Source: Auricularia sp. M13
Taxonomy: Eukaryota; Basidiomycota; Agaricomycetes; Auriculariales; Auriculariaceae
Assembly (NCBI GenBank): GCA_037042915.1
Contig: CM073193.1
Location: forward strand, 3,782,001-3,846,000
Length of the DNA stretch: 64,000 nucleotides
Reading direction: 5' to 3'
The notes beneath the pieces were generated by a model. The model was not told the origin of the DNA, made no database searches, and saw only the letters and a program-made list of their open reading frames with translations. Positions 21,447-33,379 of the stretch are shown in pieces; positions within the stretch are counted from its first letter, which is position 1; each line of letters opens with the position of its first letter. Both the position numbers and the translations under genes were made by a program.

Positions 21447-23682
21447 TTAGAAGCACCAGTCGAAGGGCCACCACCACGGGCACTCCGGCTCTGGCTCGGG
21501 AGTCGGCGTCGGCGTGCGGGTGGAGGTGGTGGTGGTGCGCGTCGACGAGGTGCGCGTCGACGTGCTGGACGTGGTCGACGCGGACTGCGTGATGGTCGAC
21601 GTCGCGCGCGTCGACGTGCTCGAGGAGCGCGTGGTGGTCGACGAGGCGATGGTCGAGCTCTGCGACGGCGAGGTGGTGCCCTGGCATTCGGCGGGGACGT
21701 CCGCGTTGTCCTTGCGGTTCGCGGCGTTCACACCGAGACCGCGCGAGGCGAACGCCTTCCAGAGCGTGCACTTGTTCGCACCCTTGTAGCGGTTGATGTC
21801 GGCTTGCAGCCAAGCATCACGCGCGGTCGTGAAGGTCGGGTTGCAGGGCTGCAGCGGGAGCGAGTCGATGAAGAGGTGGAGGAAGATGGAGTTTCCGCCA
21901 GTCGCATCGGGGTTGGTCTTCGCGTCCGCGGAGAATCCGTTGGCCTCGACAAGGGCAGCGTAGACATTGTGGAGGATGTTGGCCCAGATCTCGCCGAGGT
22001 CGTGCACCTCGCTCTTGGTGGCGGTCGTGGCGTATGTGTAAGGGTTGACAGTCTTCGACGTCGAGTACGGCTTCGAGCGAATGCCCGCAGGGTCTCCGCC
22101 GATCACATACGCGCCCATCGTGAAGTCGGGCACGGTCTCGTCCTTCTGCTCGAGCCATTCAGCGAAGGCATCCGACCAGCCTTCGCCCATGCCTCCGGCC
22201 TCGTTCGAGGTCAGGCAACGGCCGGTACCACCGCCGGTCATGCGGTTGGTAATGCCATGCGTGAACTCGTGGCTAGAACGAGAATCTCATCAGATCGCAA
22301 TGCACTACCCTTAGGTCTGATTACGCACGCGATAATGTCGTTCTCCAGAGCACCGTCGCGACGGATCTGTGAGTAATTGTCAACAACGCAAAAACAGTCG
22401 GACAAGCATGATACGCACGGTGGTAAGGTCCCAGAGGAACATGCGCATGTGACCGCTGGAGCCATCAGCAGGAGTGCTGAAGTCTGCATTGTCAGTGTCC
22501 GCGGAATCCTGAATGGATACCGTGACACGGTCATTGCCCTTGCCGCCCTTGTTGCCGTTCGACTGCTGGAAGTTGAATGCCGACTCAGTGAAGCCGTAGC
22601 GGTACGAAATGTCATGCACAGTGTTGACGACGTAGAAGGCATTCACGCGAGCGGCATCGACGTTCGCGGCGACGGATGCCTGGGCGTTCGGCTGCCATGG
22701 GTAGTTGAACGTGCCGGAGCTGCTCTGCTTGGTGGTGGCAGACGTCGAGCCCTTGTACACGAGGACATTGTTGCCCGAAGTCGCCCCGGTGTCGGCGCCG
22801 CTAAGCGTGGTCCAACCATCGGGCGAAGCGACACGGTCCTCCGGGTCGACAATCGTTTCAATGCCCTCAATCGGAGCCTGCTTCGTAATAGGCAGCGCAA
22901 GGTACTATGCAGGAAAATGTCAACTGGTGAAGACGGTCGGGAGGGAAGAAACGCACGGTAAGGCTGGTAGTGAAATCAATCAAGCCAACAACGTCACCGT
23001 TGTGCGCGTCAATGAAGGCCTCAACAAGATGGCCGTTATCGTCGATGTTAGCCTCGACGACATGCGAAAGAGAAATAGTGCCGTCGTCATTCGCGTAGTA
23101 CTCGAGCTTAACCTCCCGCTCGGTCGGGGTCGCGCCGAGCTTCGAAGTAACGATTTCGAGCGCCTCCTTGGTGGAAAGCGTCGGGATCGCGCTGGGCACC
23201 TTGCCCTGAGGCGTCACGAAGCTGGAGCTGAATGCAACGACGTTTCCGTCCTTGTTCAGCGTGGAGTGCGCGACCGCGTTTGCAACAGGAATGCCGTTCT
23301 AGAACAGTGCATAGTAATCAGAAATGGACTTCGAAGATGCAGGCAATAAACTCACAAAGTGCTGGTTCACGTAGTGATGGGAAGCCACATCTGCGGTGTA
23401 GCCGCTGGTATACTTGACGTTCTCGGATCCGAGCTCTTTGTTGATGAAAGAAAGAGCACTCGTCTTGAAGTTCGAGAGGAGGCCGTTGGCCGAGATCGGA
23501 GGCTTGACACCCTCGGGGAAGGTCTGGTAGGTCGACTCCGGGTGATAGGAGCGGACCTTGAGGCCGTTAGGAAGCGTGCGGACGCGGTGCGTAGCATGCT
23601 TGACGCTCTCGGGCCAGGGGGCCGCGAGGGCGGACGAGCAGAAGACGGCGAGGGTCAAGAAAGCGGGCGACAGAGACACCAT
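21447..23682 (-). CDS. Secreted fungalysin metalloprotease (peptidase family M36)
   Basis: Starts at 23682 with a signal peptide (MVSLSPAFLTLAVFCSSALA). A propeptide of the FTP/PepSY kind follows (GYTADVASHHYVNQHF; ANIDDNGHLVEAFIDAHNGD). The mature enzyme has NAFYVVNTVHDISYRYGF, GHMRMFLWDLTT and the zinc site AHEFTHGITNRMTGG, whose HEFTH is joined across an intron ending at about 22274. The third zinc ligand lies in EAGGMGEGWSDAFAEW. After the usual M36 end (NADVPAEC) there is an unusual extension of about 75 residues: a Ser/Thr-rich stretch, PTPEPEPE, and a final CPWWWPFDWCF at 21447. The tail could be an O-glycosylated linker with an aromatic terminal motif. The enzyme is expected to be secreted and to degrade extracellular protein. 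Frame is intact. Confidence 0.95.
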
Positions 23683-24710
23683 GATGATTTAGGTATAGAG
23701 GCTTGGGGAATGACTGTACGTGAAGAGCAGCGAGGCGTTGCGCGCGACGGACGGCGGCAGAAGTTGAAGAGGGTATGGGACCTGCAAGGACGTGCGAGGA
23801 CTGAGGAATCAGTGCCAAGGAAGGGTGGTCATATATAGTGGCACTTACGATAACAAGGCGCTGCATCAGATGAAGACGCGGCGCTGCAAGAGGTCGCATC
23901 TGGGTCGCATCATCCGTTTGAATTTGATGCACACGGTGCAACGCGTGATACCGTGGCTGGCCCTGCGCCCAGGTGAAGGCACAGGGTTCCGAACAGAGAG
24001 TAAGCACTGAGCACTAAGCGCTGAGCACGACGCAGTCCCTGTGATTCAGCGTTCCCGGTCGTATCCTTGTCCCCCTGGGTGATTGTCACCACGTTTCCCC
24101 CGCGACTTGCTGCTCAGCGAGACAGAACAGCTTCATCGACGAATTCCTTTCATAGTGTTCTGGCCGACAGCCTATGTAGACAGCAGGCACATAGAATCAT
24201 CGCAACAGAAGGTGCAATCAGATGCTCTTCTCATCATCGGATCCATATCCAGCGTGAGCGATTCGAGAAGGCTGTGTAAAGTAATCATGCTGTCGGGGAC
24301 CTGAAAAAGACGAGTGGCTTGCCAGCCAACCAGAAATGCGTAGGTAGCCCGCAAATTACAAAGGCCGCTTGTCCTGGGAACCAGCAGAGCATCCATAGCA
24401 CAGGTCAGCAGCTAGGTAGAACACCGACTTGTGGGCGACGTTGATCCAAAGACAACCTAGCAGCTGATTGCCAATAATGATAAGCGGATACGTGCGAGGC
24501 GTGGCTCATTTTGTCGCCATTGCGGAAAAAACCCATGCCGCCGCAGCCATGACTATGAGTGGGAAGGTCATGACGAGAGCACGGTGTTCATCAAGCACCC
24601 AGTAGGCAGTCTGAGTAAGGTCCAGATTCGCATGCGCACGTCGGAGTGCGCGATAACAGCCATAGCCAGTGTTCACGGTGACATTTAAGCAAGGCCGCAC
24701 GGTGTCAGAC
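23683..24710. other. Intergenic region, divergent promoters
   Basis: About 1 kb between the fungalysin start and the next gene on the plus strand. It holds a TATA candidate for fungalysin at 23831 and a short imperfect repeat of the agcactaagcgctgagcac type near 24004-24030. No gene recognised. Confidence 0.5.
23831..23838 (-). promoter_or_regulatory. TATA-like element upstream of fungalysin
   Basis: The sequence atatatag lies about 150 bp upstream of the fungalysin ATG (23682), in the position expected for a minus-strand promoter. Confidence 0.35.
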
Positions 24711-26182
24711 ATGGGTGAGCAAAAAATCGACGCGCGATTTCTAACTCCGATAACTGTCCTGTCCTCGGAGTACTTCCTCGGGTCGAACATGCCCCCAACG
24801 GATAAACTACCCCTGCCTGAATTTCTTAAGATGCTCACGACAGGAGCTGAACTCACGATGCAGCAGGCAATGGGAATTGCCTCCAAGATGTTAGTCCCGT
24901 CGAAACATGACCGTCTGCAGGAATCTCTGATCCGGATGCAGCTACAAGTCATATGGGACCCCCGAACACCTCGGGCAACTAAGTACGCTGCAACTCGAGG
25001 CGGCGGGACTGCGTGCCAGCGAATGTAAATCTGTCATGACCGCCGTCGCAAAAGCTGGATACAAGTCTCGCAAGACCAAGACTGCGGCAGGGGTTGGGAC
25101 TTCGGTAAGATACATAGCACAGTGCATGCAATCTGGTCTTTTAACGCGGGTCATTCAGGCTACTACTGTGCGGAAAAAGAGAAAGCGTGATTCAGATCTC
25201 GATATGGTCCCCCCAAGCGCAGACACAGGCAAAGTCCCACGAATCGAACTGTCTTTATCTTTCGATGAAATACTTGACGAAGAGGCACGTTTCAACTTCT
25301 GTATGTGCGTTCTCTTACCCTTTAAAGGCATTGCTTTCCCAAGCCGTAGTTACAAACCGCGCACCAGTCATGACTGCCTGGGCAATGATAGTTGAGTTCT
25401 ATGGATAGGATTGCATCGGTCTTCTAAACCTACTCATTGTCAGGTTGGCGAGCGGATGGGTTTTCAGAGAGAGGAAGCTTTGAGCATTGGTTCGGTACCT
25501 CTATCGCTATATCTAGCCTGGTGCTCATGGCAGTCGCCAGCATCTGCATATACGGAGATGAATGCTATTAGCAAAGGCGTGGCCATAGGGGTCTTCGATG
25601 CGTCCAAAGGGACAGGCATCGATATCGCGAAAGGCGAGGCTCAGCCTTACGTGGACGTGATGGGACGCAGGATGTACGCGAGTTTGCACCGTTTACTTAT
25701 GCAGGCACAGCTGAAATCTTCACAGTCCAGTGCTCAAAACCCGGGATGACAAGTGGCGTGCCCTCGTCAAAGGGGAGTCTGTTGATCCAGCCGACGCTCA
25801 TGCGTATATCCGGCGTGCGTTCAAGGAAAAGACGCCTCACGTCCTAGGAGCCATGCGCCTTGTTGCAGAGTCCTTCACGGTGGCCGATCTAAACGACAAA
25901 GGCTTTGGTCTCTATGCCGAATTCCGTCCGGCAGCAGACAAGTGGGGCGCACGCAGCGAGATGAAGCTCGCAAATATCCTCGCCTTGCGACGAATCAACA
26001 CTTCCACAGCAGAGGTCCAGGTATCAACGAGCACAAGCTCATCGGCTCGGACCGCTGTCGTCGAGCCTTGCGAGCCTTCAAGCACGAAAACAAGCGATCT
26101 AGATTTCGACCAGTATGATGACTTGTTCGACGCGTTCGAGGATGCAGATACAGTCGCAGGTCCGTCTGTTATACCGCCTTGA
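24711..26182 (+). CDS. Conserved fungal protein of unknown function
   Basis: A multi-exon gene starting MGEQKIDARFLTPITVLSSE at 24711 and continuing PPTDKLPLPEFLKMLTTGAE. A spliced segment reads IYKSYGTPEHLGQL then LQLEAAGLRASECKSVMTAV, which resembles a small helical DNA-binding-like domain. Next come a basic patch (VRKKRKRDSDLD), NRAPVMTAWAMIV, AERMGFQREEALSIASAYTE and MNAISKGVAIGVFDASKG. The C-terminal part has AYIRRAFKEKTPHVLGAMRL and an acidic tail ending GPSVIPP-stop at 26182. The blocks look like those of a protein widespread in basidiomycetes whose role, as far as I know, is undetermined. The basic patch and the acidic tail would fit a nuclear or nucleic-acid-associated protein, which is inference only. 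No signal peptide or membrane helix. Confidence 0.75.
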
Positions 26183-26388
26183 ATGCTAGTGCAGTTAGAC
26201 GTACCTCTCGCGGCGCGAAGACATCTGTTTACTCTCAACCGTTCCGTCCACCTCACGTGTCGCTTCCTCGGTGCGGGTCTGCGGCTGAGCGGGCCGAGGA
26301 TGGCGCGCGTCGTGCTTTAAAGGCTGGTTGCCATGAACGATTATTATATTTCTTCCCCAAGCCACTTCGTGCGAACCGCCTGATATCA

Positions 26389-28065
26389 ATGACGTCTGCG
26401 CAGGACTCAATCCTTTCCATCGAGGCAACTACTAGAATCCTTTGCTGTCTAAGTAATACGATGCTTACACCCGTGACTACTGTAGGCGTTTCGTGTGCTA
26501 CCTCGCTGGCTCTTTGTGCGAATAGAAACGAAGCAGGGTATAATCGGTTGGGGAGAGGCCACGCTTGAGGGTCATACCGAAGCCATCGAGGGCGCTTTGC
26601 AGGACCTCGCTACTCGACTCATTGGCCGCGACCCGGATCTCATCGAAGACATTTGGAATGAAGCTTACCGCGCGCGATTCTATGTAAGTTTCTCCCCTCT
26701 GATTATTGAAATACTTACGCGCGTTCAGAGAGGCGGGCCAGTACTGCTCTCAGCACTGTCCGGGATCGATATCGCTCTTTGGGACATCAAGGGAAAACGC
26801 CTTGGCGTCCCCGTTTATCAACTACTTGGAGGCGCAGTGAGACACAAGATCTCAGTTTACAGTTGGATTGGCGGAGACCATGCTCGCGATGTTATTGAAG
26901 GTGCAAAGCAGAGAAAGGCTCAAGGGTTCCGCGCCGTGAAGATGAACGGCGTCGGTAAGCTACTCATCTCCGAGTCTGCGAGCAGAACGTGCACTGACAT
27001 TTTTGGCAGAGATGATTGGATGGTTAGATTCACCCTCTGCGTTGGAGAAGTCAGTATCCAACATCGCGGAAGTGAAGGCTTTGGGTCTAGACGTGGGCGT
27101 TGACTTCCACGGTACGGATGGAGACTCCAAGCCTTGCTTCTGGCTTATTCGGGGCCATCTCAGGCCGCGTGCATAAGGCAATGGCCAAACAGCTAGCAAA
27201 AGCCCTGGAACCACATCACCCGCTATTCATCGAGGAGCCCCTCCTCCCAACCCAACCCCAGGAAATCGCTCAGCTGTCAAAGCTGACATCGTGCCCCATA
27301 GCTCTCGGCGAGCGCCTGTTTACTCGCCACGACTTCCGTCCCTATCTGGAGGCCTGTGCCATCGACATTGCTCAGCCTGATGTAAAGTTCTTTGAAGGCG
27401 CCATTGAGCAAGTTGATGACCTGAATTCATAGGTAGCACATTGCGGAGGTATCACTGAGCTGCGCAAGTGGGTTTTGCAGATGTTGGCACTCCCTTCGCT
27501 AAGACCTGCCTCAGAATCGCGTCCTTTGTGGAGACATATGATGTGAGCTTTCTCACACCGTCACCAGGTTCTCTGGTTGAGACTCGACCTCAGGTCGCGC
27601 TGGCGCCTCACTGCCCACTCGGGCCAATAGCACTTGCGGCATGCCTGCAGATCGACACTGTCGCCCACAACTGTGAGTAGAATTTGAAAGGAGGATATCT
27701 CCGCGTCACGCCACTGACCACGAGGTATAGTTGTGATACAGGAAATGAGCTGGCAGGTGAGTATAACATCTGTGCGAGTTGTAGTGGCCTGAGAACGTTC
27801 TTCAGATGCACTATAATAAGGTCGGTGACATTCGAACGCTCCGAGACTGCCACCGCTTATTCCGGATTCATAGGGAGCTGACCTCATGACCTATGTCTTG
27901 AATCCTGCGATATTCGGCGTGACGGATGGTTATGTCCCGATTCCCAAGGGACCTGGATTGGGCGTCGAAATCAACGAGGAGCTCGTGCGCTCCTCCGCAG
28001 TCAACTCGCAGGCATGGAGGAACCCGGTATGGCGCGGCGAGGATGGCTCAGTGAGAGAGTGGTGA
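26389..28065 (+). CDS. D-galactonate dehydratase-type enzyme (enolase superfamily, MR/MLE)
   Basis: An intron-rich gene. The ATG at 26389 is the likeliest start ([15 protein letters not shown]), but the first junction into [18 protein letters not shown] was not fully resolved. The N-terminal capping domain has [20 protein letters not shown]. The barrel has [68 protein letters not shown] and [11 protein letters not shown]. It continues [32 protein letters not shown] and [20 protein letters not shown]. The Asp (VDFHG), Glu (IEEP) and Glu (GER) that bind Mg2+ in this superfamily are present. The order of motifs, especially [14 protein letters not shown], fits D-galactonate dehydratase (2-keto-3-deoxygalactonate formation) rather than mandelate racemase. 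Substrate is inferred. Stop at 28065. Confidence 0.85.
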
Positions 28066-28190
28066 GAGTACGGATGTCAAAGCCTGAAAAAGATAATAAA
28101 TTACGCTGTACGATAGTTGGAGACTAGGTATACTATGGACAAAGAGTGGAACGACGTGAGTCTAAAATCACAGTGTCATGAAGGCATGCG

Positions 28191-30435
28191 TCACTTCTCC
28201 TCTTTGGATGGATGCGAGCCATCCGATCTACTCTGGCTGCCACTGTCCGACCACCGCGACGACAGTACACCGGCGCTGCGGAAGGCGCTCTCGCCAAATG
28301 TCGGCCGCGCTACCTGGTGGGCTGGTTCTATTGCCGAAATCTCAGACGCGGCCTCGTACACGACGCTGAGGTCCTCCGACGGTCGTGGCATGCTTGATGA
28401 TATTGTCGAGTTGCGGCGCAGTGCGGAGGGCGGCCGTGCCACGCCGGAGTCGAACGATGTACGATGCCCGGGTGTGGACACCGACAGACGATGGTCAGTG
28501 CCCTGGGACGGCCTGCGAACAACGTCCGAGCCGAATATGACGGATGAGCCTGCGGGCGAGTGTACCTCGGACGGCGTGGGAGGCGGCATCGGGCTGCGCG
28601 AGGGTTCGGTACCTGCGTCGCTCGCGGGAAGCCGCACAGAGATCTTGGGGAGCTGTACCATGGGTGGAAGGGAAGGTGCGTCCGAGGTCCGTGGGGCAGC
28701 TGTGTGCCCCAGCGTGGTCGCCATCGAAGTTCTGGGGCTCGCGTGTGCGGTCGACGGCGAGATTGCACTATCCGCAAGAGGCGTAGGGCCCGTCGAGGTC
28801 CTGTTCCATGGAGCGTAATTATCGCGGCGCATGGCCTGAAGGGCTTCTCGATACGCGAGCCGCACAACAGCGGGCTCAAGTGTACCGGACTCCACGGAGC
28901 CAGGGCTGATGACGCTGTCGCGAGCGCGCGTTGTCAGTAACTCTTGCGCTCGTGGTGTCGCAGGCAATGGTAGACCTGGTGGCGGCGGCGATCGTGGTAC
29001 AGCCTCAAGGACTTCGTTGTGTGATCTACTGACCGGTGTGGACGGAGAGGCCGTGATATGCAGGACGGGCCGTAGGAAGTCACTGCGTCCTGAATGTCTC
29101 GGGGTGGGAGGGAGGCTTCGTTCCATTCGAGTGGCTGGCGGCCGCACCAAGGACCCCAGAGACATCCGTGAGTGTGCGACTGAGAGCGAGGATGTGTGCC
29201 CAACGGGCGTTGATTGCAGCGTCGATGGAAATTGCACGTGACTGGCGCGAGGGTCGTGTTGTTGATATGGGACATTGGTGAAAGCCATCAGGACAAACAG
29301 GCCGCCAATGCTGAAGGGCACAAAATCCGCGGAAATTGAGATGAACTCGGCAGAGGGAGCAATAGTCAGGATGTCCAGAAGAAGTAGACTAAGAGTCCGT
29401 CGAACGCCTATGTCGGACAACGCTCGCAAGCGATCAGCGCCGTGAAGAAATGCCTGCAGGCAATGAGCGAACCGCGGACGCCGCAACCCGCTATGCAACC
29501 CACCGGTGCGGCAAGAAGAAAGAACTCGACGAGACAGAACACTTCAAGCATGATGTTGATTATGGACAGTGTAATGCTTGTCGGCAGAAAACTGCGATTA
29601 TTAGACCGTGCGCGTCGAAAGACGAGGTCACATACTGTTTGCGACTACACAGCGCCGTCCCTGGCATGAATTCCAATTCCACCAATGTACCGATGTTGAT
29701 CGCGTTAGCAACAAACATAAGCACTTTGCACAGTACATTCAGCAAGGCACGAAAGACTGGATGATGTGGCATACCGAGACCAGCACAGAGCCAACTCCAT
29801 ATGGTGATGAGGCGCCACCGCTTGACGCCCAATGCTACGAGATCAAAGCTGAGACGAAGTATGCCAATAATTCGGGTCGACTGCGCGGCCATGCCGCCCC
29901 ATGCGACCACGAAGCCTACAGCCATCATGCTAAGTCAGTGACTACGCAGCATGCTCACAATGACATGATTGCGTACCGCAGGCAGCACTGCCGTGGTCGG
30001 CACTGAAGTTACCCAGAGAGATAGCCTGGGCGAGGGTAGCCATTGCGAGACAGACGGACAGCGAGAGCGAGAGCTTGGAGTGTTGTCGATGTATGCGGGA
30101 ACTGCTACTGGGCGCTGGCAAATTCGTTCCTGACTTTTCGTCCTCGACAGGGCTCTGTGGGCGGTCATCGTGCAGTTGGATGCGTCGGCGGGAGAGGAAG
30201 TTGAATGTGCGGGTGAGGAAAGCGGCGAGGGCGGGATCCTGAACCAGTCGCTCGCAGGAGAAGAGAAAAAGCCATCCCAGAAAGAAAGCGGCTACGACGC
30301 GTCTAGGGGGTGCTCAGTGCTTGCTGAAACTTGAAGTGTTTGTGCCGACGGGCGCACTGACTGGGACGCGGCAGCGACAAACTCGTCCGGGGACGGAAGC
30401 TGGAGCCCGTTGGAGACCAGAAGGTCTCCGGGCAT
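28191..30435 (-). CDS. Multi-pass membrane protein with long Ser/Pro-rich tail
   Basis: The ATG at 30435 gives MPGDLLVSNGLQLPSPDEF, and a 59-nt intron then leads into AAFFLGWLFLFSCERLV, the first membrane helix. Further hydrophobic segments: SLSLSVCLAMATLAQAISLG, TRIIGILRLSFDLVALGV, ITIWSWLCAGL, LLNVLCKVLMFVANAINIGT, TLSLLLLDILTIAPS and FSIGGLFVLMAFTNVP. This makes six or seven passes. The last exon (28191 to about 29440) encodes a hydrophilic tail of over 300 residues rich in Ser, Pro and Thr, with repeated SPxxP-like runs, ending HPSKEEK-stop. The architecture resembles the large families of basidiomycete seven-helix proteins of unknown role, but I cannot name a specific family. Not enough is visible to call it a receptor. 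Confidence 0.7.
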
Positions 30436-30890
30436 AAGCGAAATAAAAGGACGCAGGCCTGCCTGTGCAGCGAATGGCGAAATGGAATGGGGGAAGCTGG
30501 ACGAGCTCGGAGATGGCGGAGGAAATACCCTCGGTTACCGGAGCGCGCACAGCTTAGATTTGCATCTGCCCTGATGCAACTTGGCAGCCATCCATAGGCA
30601 CTCAAGTACAGCACCAGCCCAGGGCTTGCCAGCTCTGCGTGCCATAACCCACAGCAATCCGCCTGTTTGAATTCCCAGCGTCGCGCGAGTCAGCAACTCG
30701 CGCGAGACGATCTGGCGTCGTAAGTGTCAGCGTGATTCACGTTCTTGTCCATTGCACGTGCCTGGCTGGCCACTATGAGAGTTCATATGCATATGCGAGG
30801 ACTGCGTACGATTCAGTGAGCCTTGAACCGCGTGTTGGGCTCTTTCCGATGAGCCAAAGCCACAGCTGCAAGTGGTGGGAATTGCCGCTC
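30436..30890. other. Divergent promoter region
   Basis: About 450 bp between the starts of the membrane protein and the bromodomain gene. Repeated gcgcgag-type strings occur near 30684-30708. No gene recognised. Confidence 0.45.
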
Positions 30891-33080
30891 ATGCCTCACT
30901 CAACTCCAGACACCATGACCGGCCAGCAACTGCTGGACCAGCTTTCGTGCCGCGACAAGCTGCTCGTCTCACAGGCAGTCTACGAGTATGGGTCGGATGC
31001 GTGGCCCGCCGTATCCAAGCTGCTTCTGCAGCACCCACTCATCGAATTGCCTCGCGCCATGCTCGCCCCGCAGGTACGCAGTACACTTGCCTTCACAGCA
31101 CCTGCTCATACCACCCTCGAAGTCGTGCTCCAGGATTTACCAGGAGCTCCTCGCAGAGCTGCCGCCGACCATGTGCGCCTTTCCTTTGAACAACCGCGCC
31201 AAATTGACCGGACCACCGCACAGTGAGGGACGCGATGACGAGGCTGCAGCCAAGAAACCGCACGGTACAACCTCCTATTCACGCGTCAATTGCCTCAACT
31301 TACGTTGTCTGAAGCACGCCTGCACCTGCGGCTGGCTCAAAAGCACTACAAAGCGCGTATCGAGGAGCTGCGCCAGGCCATCATCCAAGAGGAAGCAGAA
31401 TTCGCGTACGCATCGCCAATTTGAATGCCTCGAGCTTTGTCCTCATTCTCATTCGCAGGTCTCTGGCTAACGATGTAGAACAACTTCGATCTGGAGAATG
31501 GGATGACAAGGTCGAAGCTGAGTTGCGAGCTAAAATGGCGGGGCAGCTGGTCGACGCGGTCGCTGGACAAGACAAGCCTGCTATCGATAGAGCAGAATCG
31601 ACTGCAAAGGATGATATGGTATGTCTGCTTGCTGTCCTGAAGAGACAACGTGCTAATGAGCAACATGAAGGAGCTCGAGACAGCTCCGCAGGACGCCGAC
31701 GACGAACTCGTCGAGTCGCACGCCACGCTGCAACTCGATAGTCGCGAATCCGACGCGGCAGACACGGACAAACCTTCGAGGGACACATCATTGCCAGCAA
31801 ATGGTACAATCTTACTATTAACGGTCTTGCATGAACACTAAGAATCTCTAGATCAGGCAAAGGTCGATTCGGTAGCTGACGCGCCTGCAGGCGACAAGGA
31901 TGCACTTCCCGTCTCCATTCATGCCACGGCCCCACTGGCCACAACGGTCCCTGAAAGCGAGCCTTTGGAGCCACTGGAGAACTCGCCGAGCGCTAAGCCC
32001 GCGTCTGAGGAGCCTGACGCACCGGTTCGGTCGACAAAATTCACGAAGGACAAGGTCACAAAACCTACAAGATCGTCACGACGAACGCGTCACAATCCAT
32101 CGCCCTCTCCAGCCGAAGAGCGCGAGACGACTGTGGAACCGCGATCGGCGACGACAGAAAAGCATGTAGATGACGAGGATACGGCAGCTGAAACCGGCGC
32201 GGGGGACGAGTCTATGCAGGTGGATGAGGAGCCAGTCAGTGCGGTGACGGAGCCCGAGGCTGAAACCCCTCGGAAAGGAAGACAAGAGTCGCGTTTGGGT
32301 ACGCTTACAAAGTTTTTGGCATGCAAAACTAACTGCTCTATGGGTAGCTTCGACAACATCACCACAAACTACCAATGCGACGCCCGACGCCGCCGAGAAA
32401 ACGATAGCCACTGCATCGCGCTCCACTGGCCGAAGAGGTGCGGCTCAATCTTCGAAGATTTGCCACTCGCTCACTATTATTCTAGGCAAGCGTAAAGCGG
32501 ATACGGACCAGGAGCCATCGACTCGAGCTGTCAAGCGATTGCGAGAGGCCTCGGAGAACATGGATACGGGTGACGAATACGAGGGTTCGTAACTGCAATT
32601 GATAGCGCCTCTGCATCTGCTGAGGGTACCCACAGTGTCGACACCGGTACGGAAAATGGCCGACAGCGACACTCAGAAACAGTTCCAGAGGTTTATCACC
32701 CTATTGCACACCGAAATCAGCGGTCACAGGATTGGGAATATTTTCCACAAGCCCGTCATGAAGGCAGATGCACCGGACTATCACGACATCATCAAGCGGC
32801 CCATGGACCTCAGTACCATCAAGCGCCGCTTTACCAAGACGATGGAGATTACAGACCCGATCGAGTACCACCGCGACCTCAATCTCATGTTTTGCAACTC
32901 GCTCATGTACAACGGCCCCAATACGGACATCCATAAAATGGCGAAGAGTGTGAGTTTATATCATATTGTCACTTCAAAGTTCTGCTCATGACAGGTGAAT
33001 GACAGATGATGTTGGACTGCGAGAAGACCGTGCAGGACTTTTTCCAGACGCATGATGTCCCGCTGGAACGTCCGCGTTAA
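30891..33080 (+). CDS. Bromodomain protein, BRD8-like (probable NuA4 component)
   Basis: Starts at the ATG at 30891, MPHSTPDTMTGQQLLDQLSC (an alternative ATG is at 30915). The N-terminal block KLLVSQAVYEYGSDAWPAVS followed by KLLLQHPLIELP is typical of BRD8-type proteins. Next are IYQELLAELPPTM, a coiled coil (HYKARIEELRQAIIQEEAEF) and a long acidic disordered middle region. The C-terminal bromodomain spans about 32660-33040: RFITLLHTEISGHRIGNIFH, DYHDIIKRPMDLSTIKRRF and FCNSLMYNGPNTDIHKMAKS. The asparagine of MYNGPNTD is in the place that binds acetyl-lysine. The stop is at 33080. BRD8 is a subunit of the NuA4/TIP60 acetyltransferase complex; membership here is inferred from architecture. 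Its stop lies 300 bp from that of the convergent POL2. Confidence 0.85.
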
Positions 33081-33379
33081 GATACCTGCATCCCCTTACC
33101 ATTCTGGCCCCGTCATCTCCCATACAAGTCTCACAGTAAAATGTAAGTATACGTGTCGTATGTATATCTAGGCAGCATGTCATAGTTGGCCTTCCTACCA
33201 AGGGTCAAATTTTCTTGAATCACCCAACTGTGCGATGCTGGAAGTGGGACCGGGCAGTAAAGAAGGCGGCAAGCAAGGGCCCAGTCTCATAGAACGATAC
33301 GATTACAGTATAAATACATAAACTACATGCAAGCAGAGCACACCACACAGCAAGCAGCAAAGCGTTGACAGCATTTCTT

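Noticed and set aside
21375-22376. A 333-codon plus-strand open frame rich in Val, Asp, Arg and Gly
   Set aside because: It lies antisense to the well-supported fungalysin exon, and its repetitive composition is the mirror of the Ser/Thr-rich tail.
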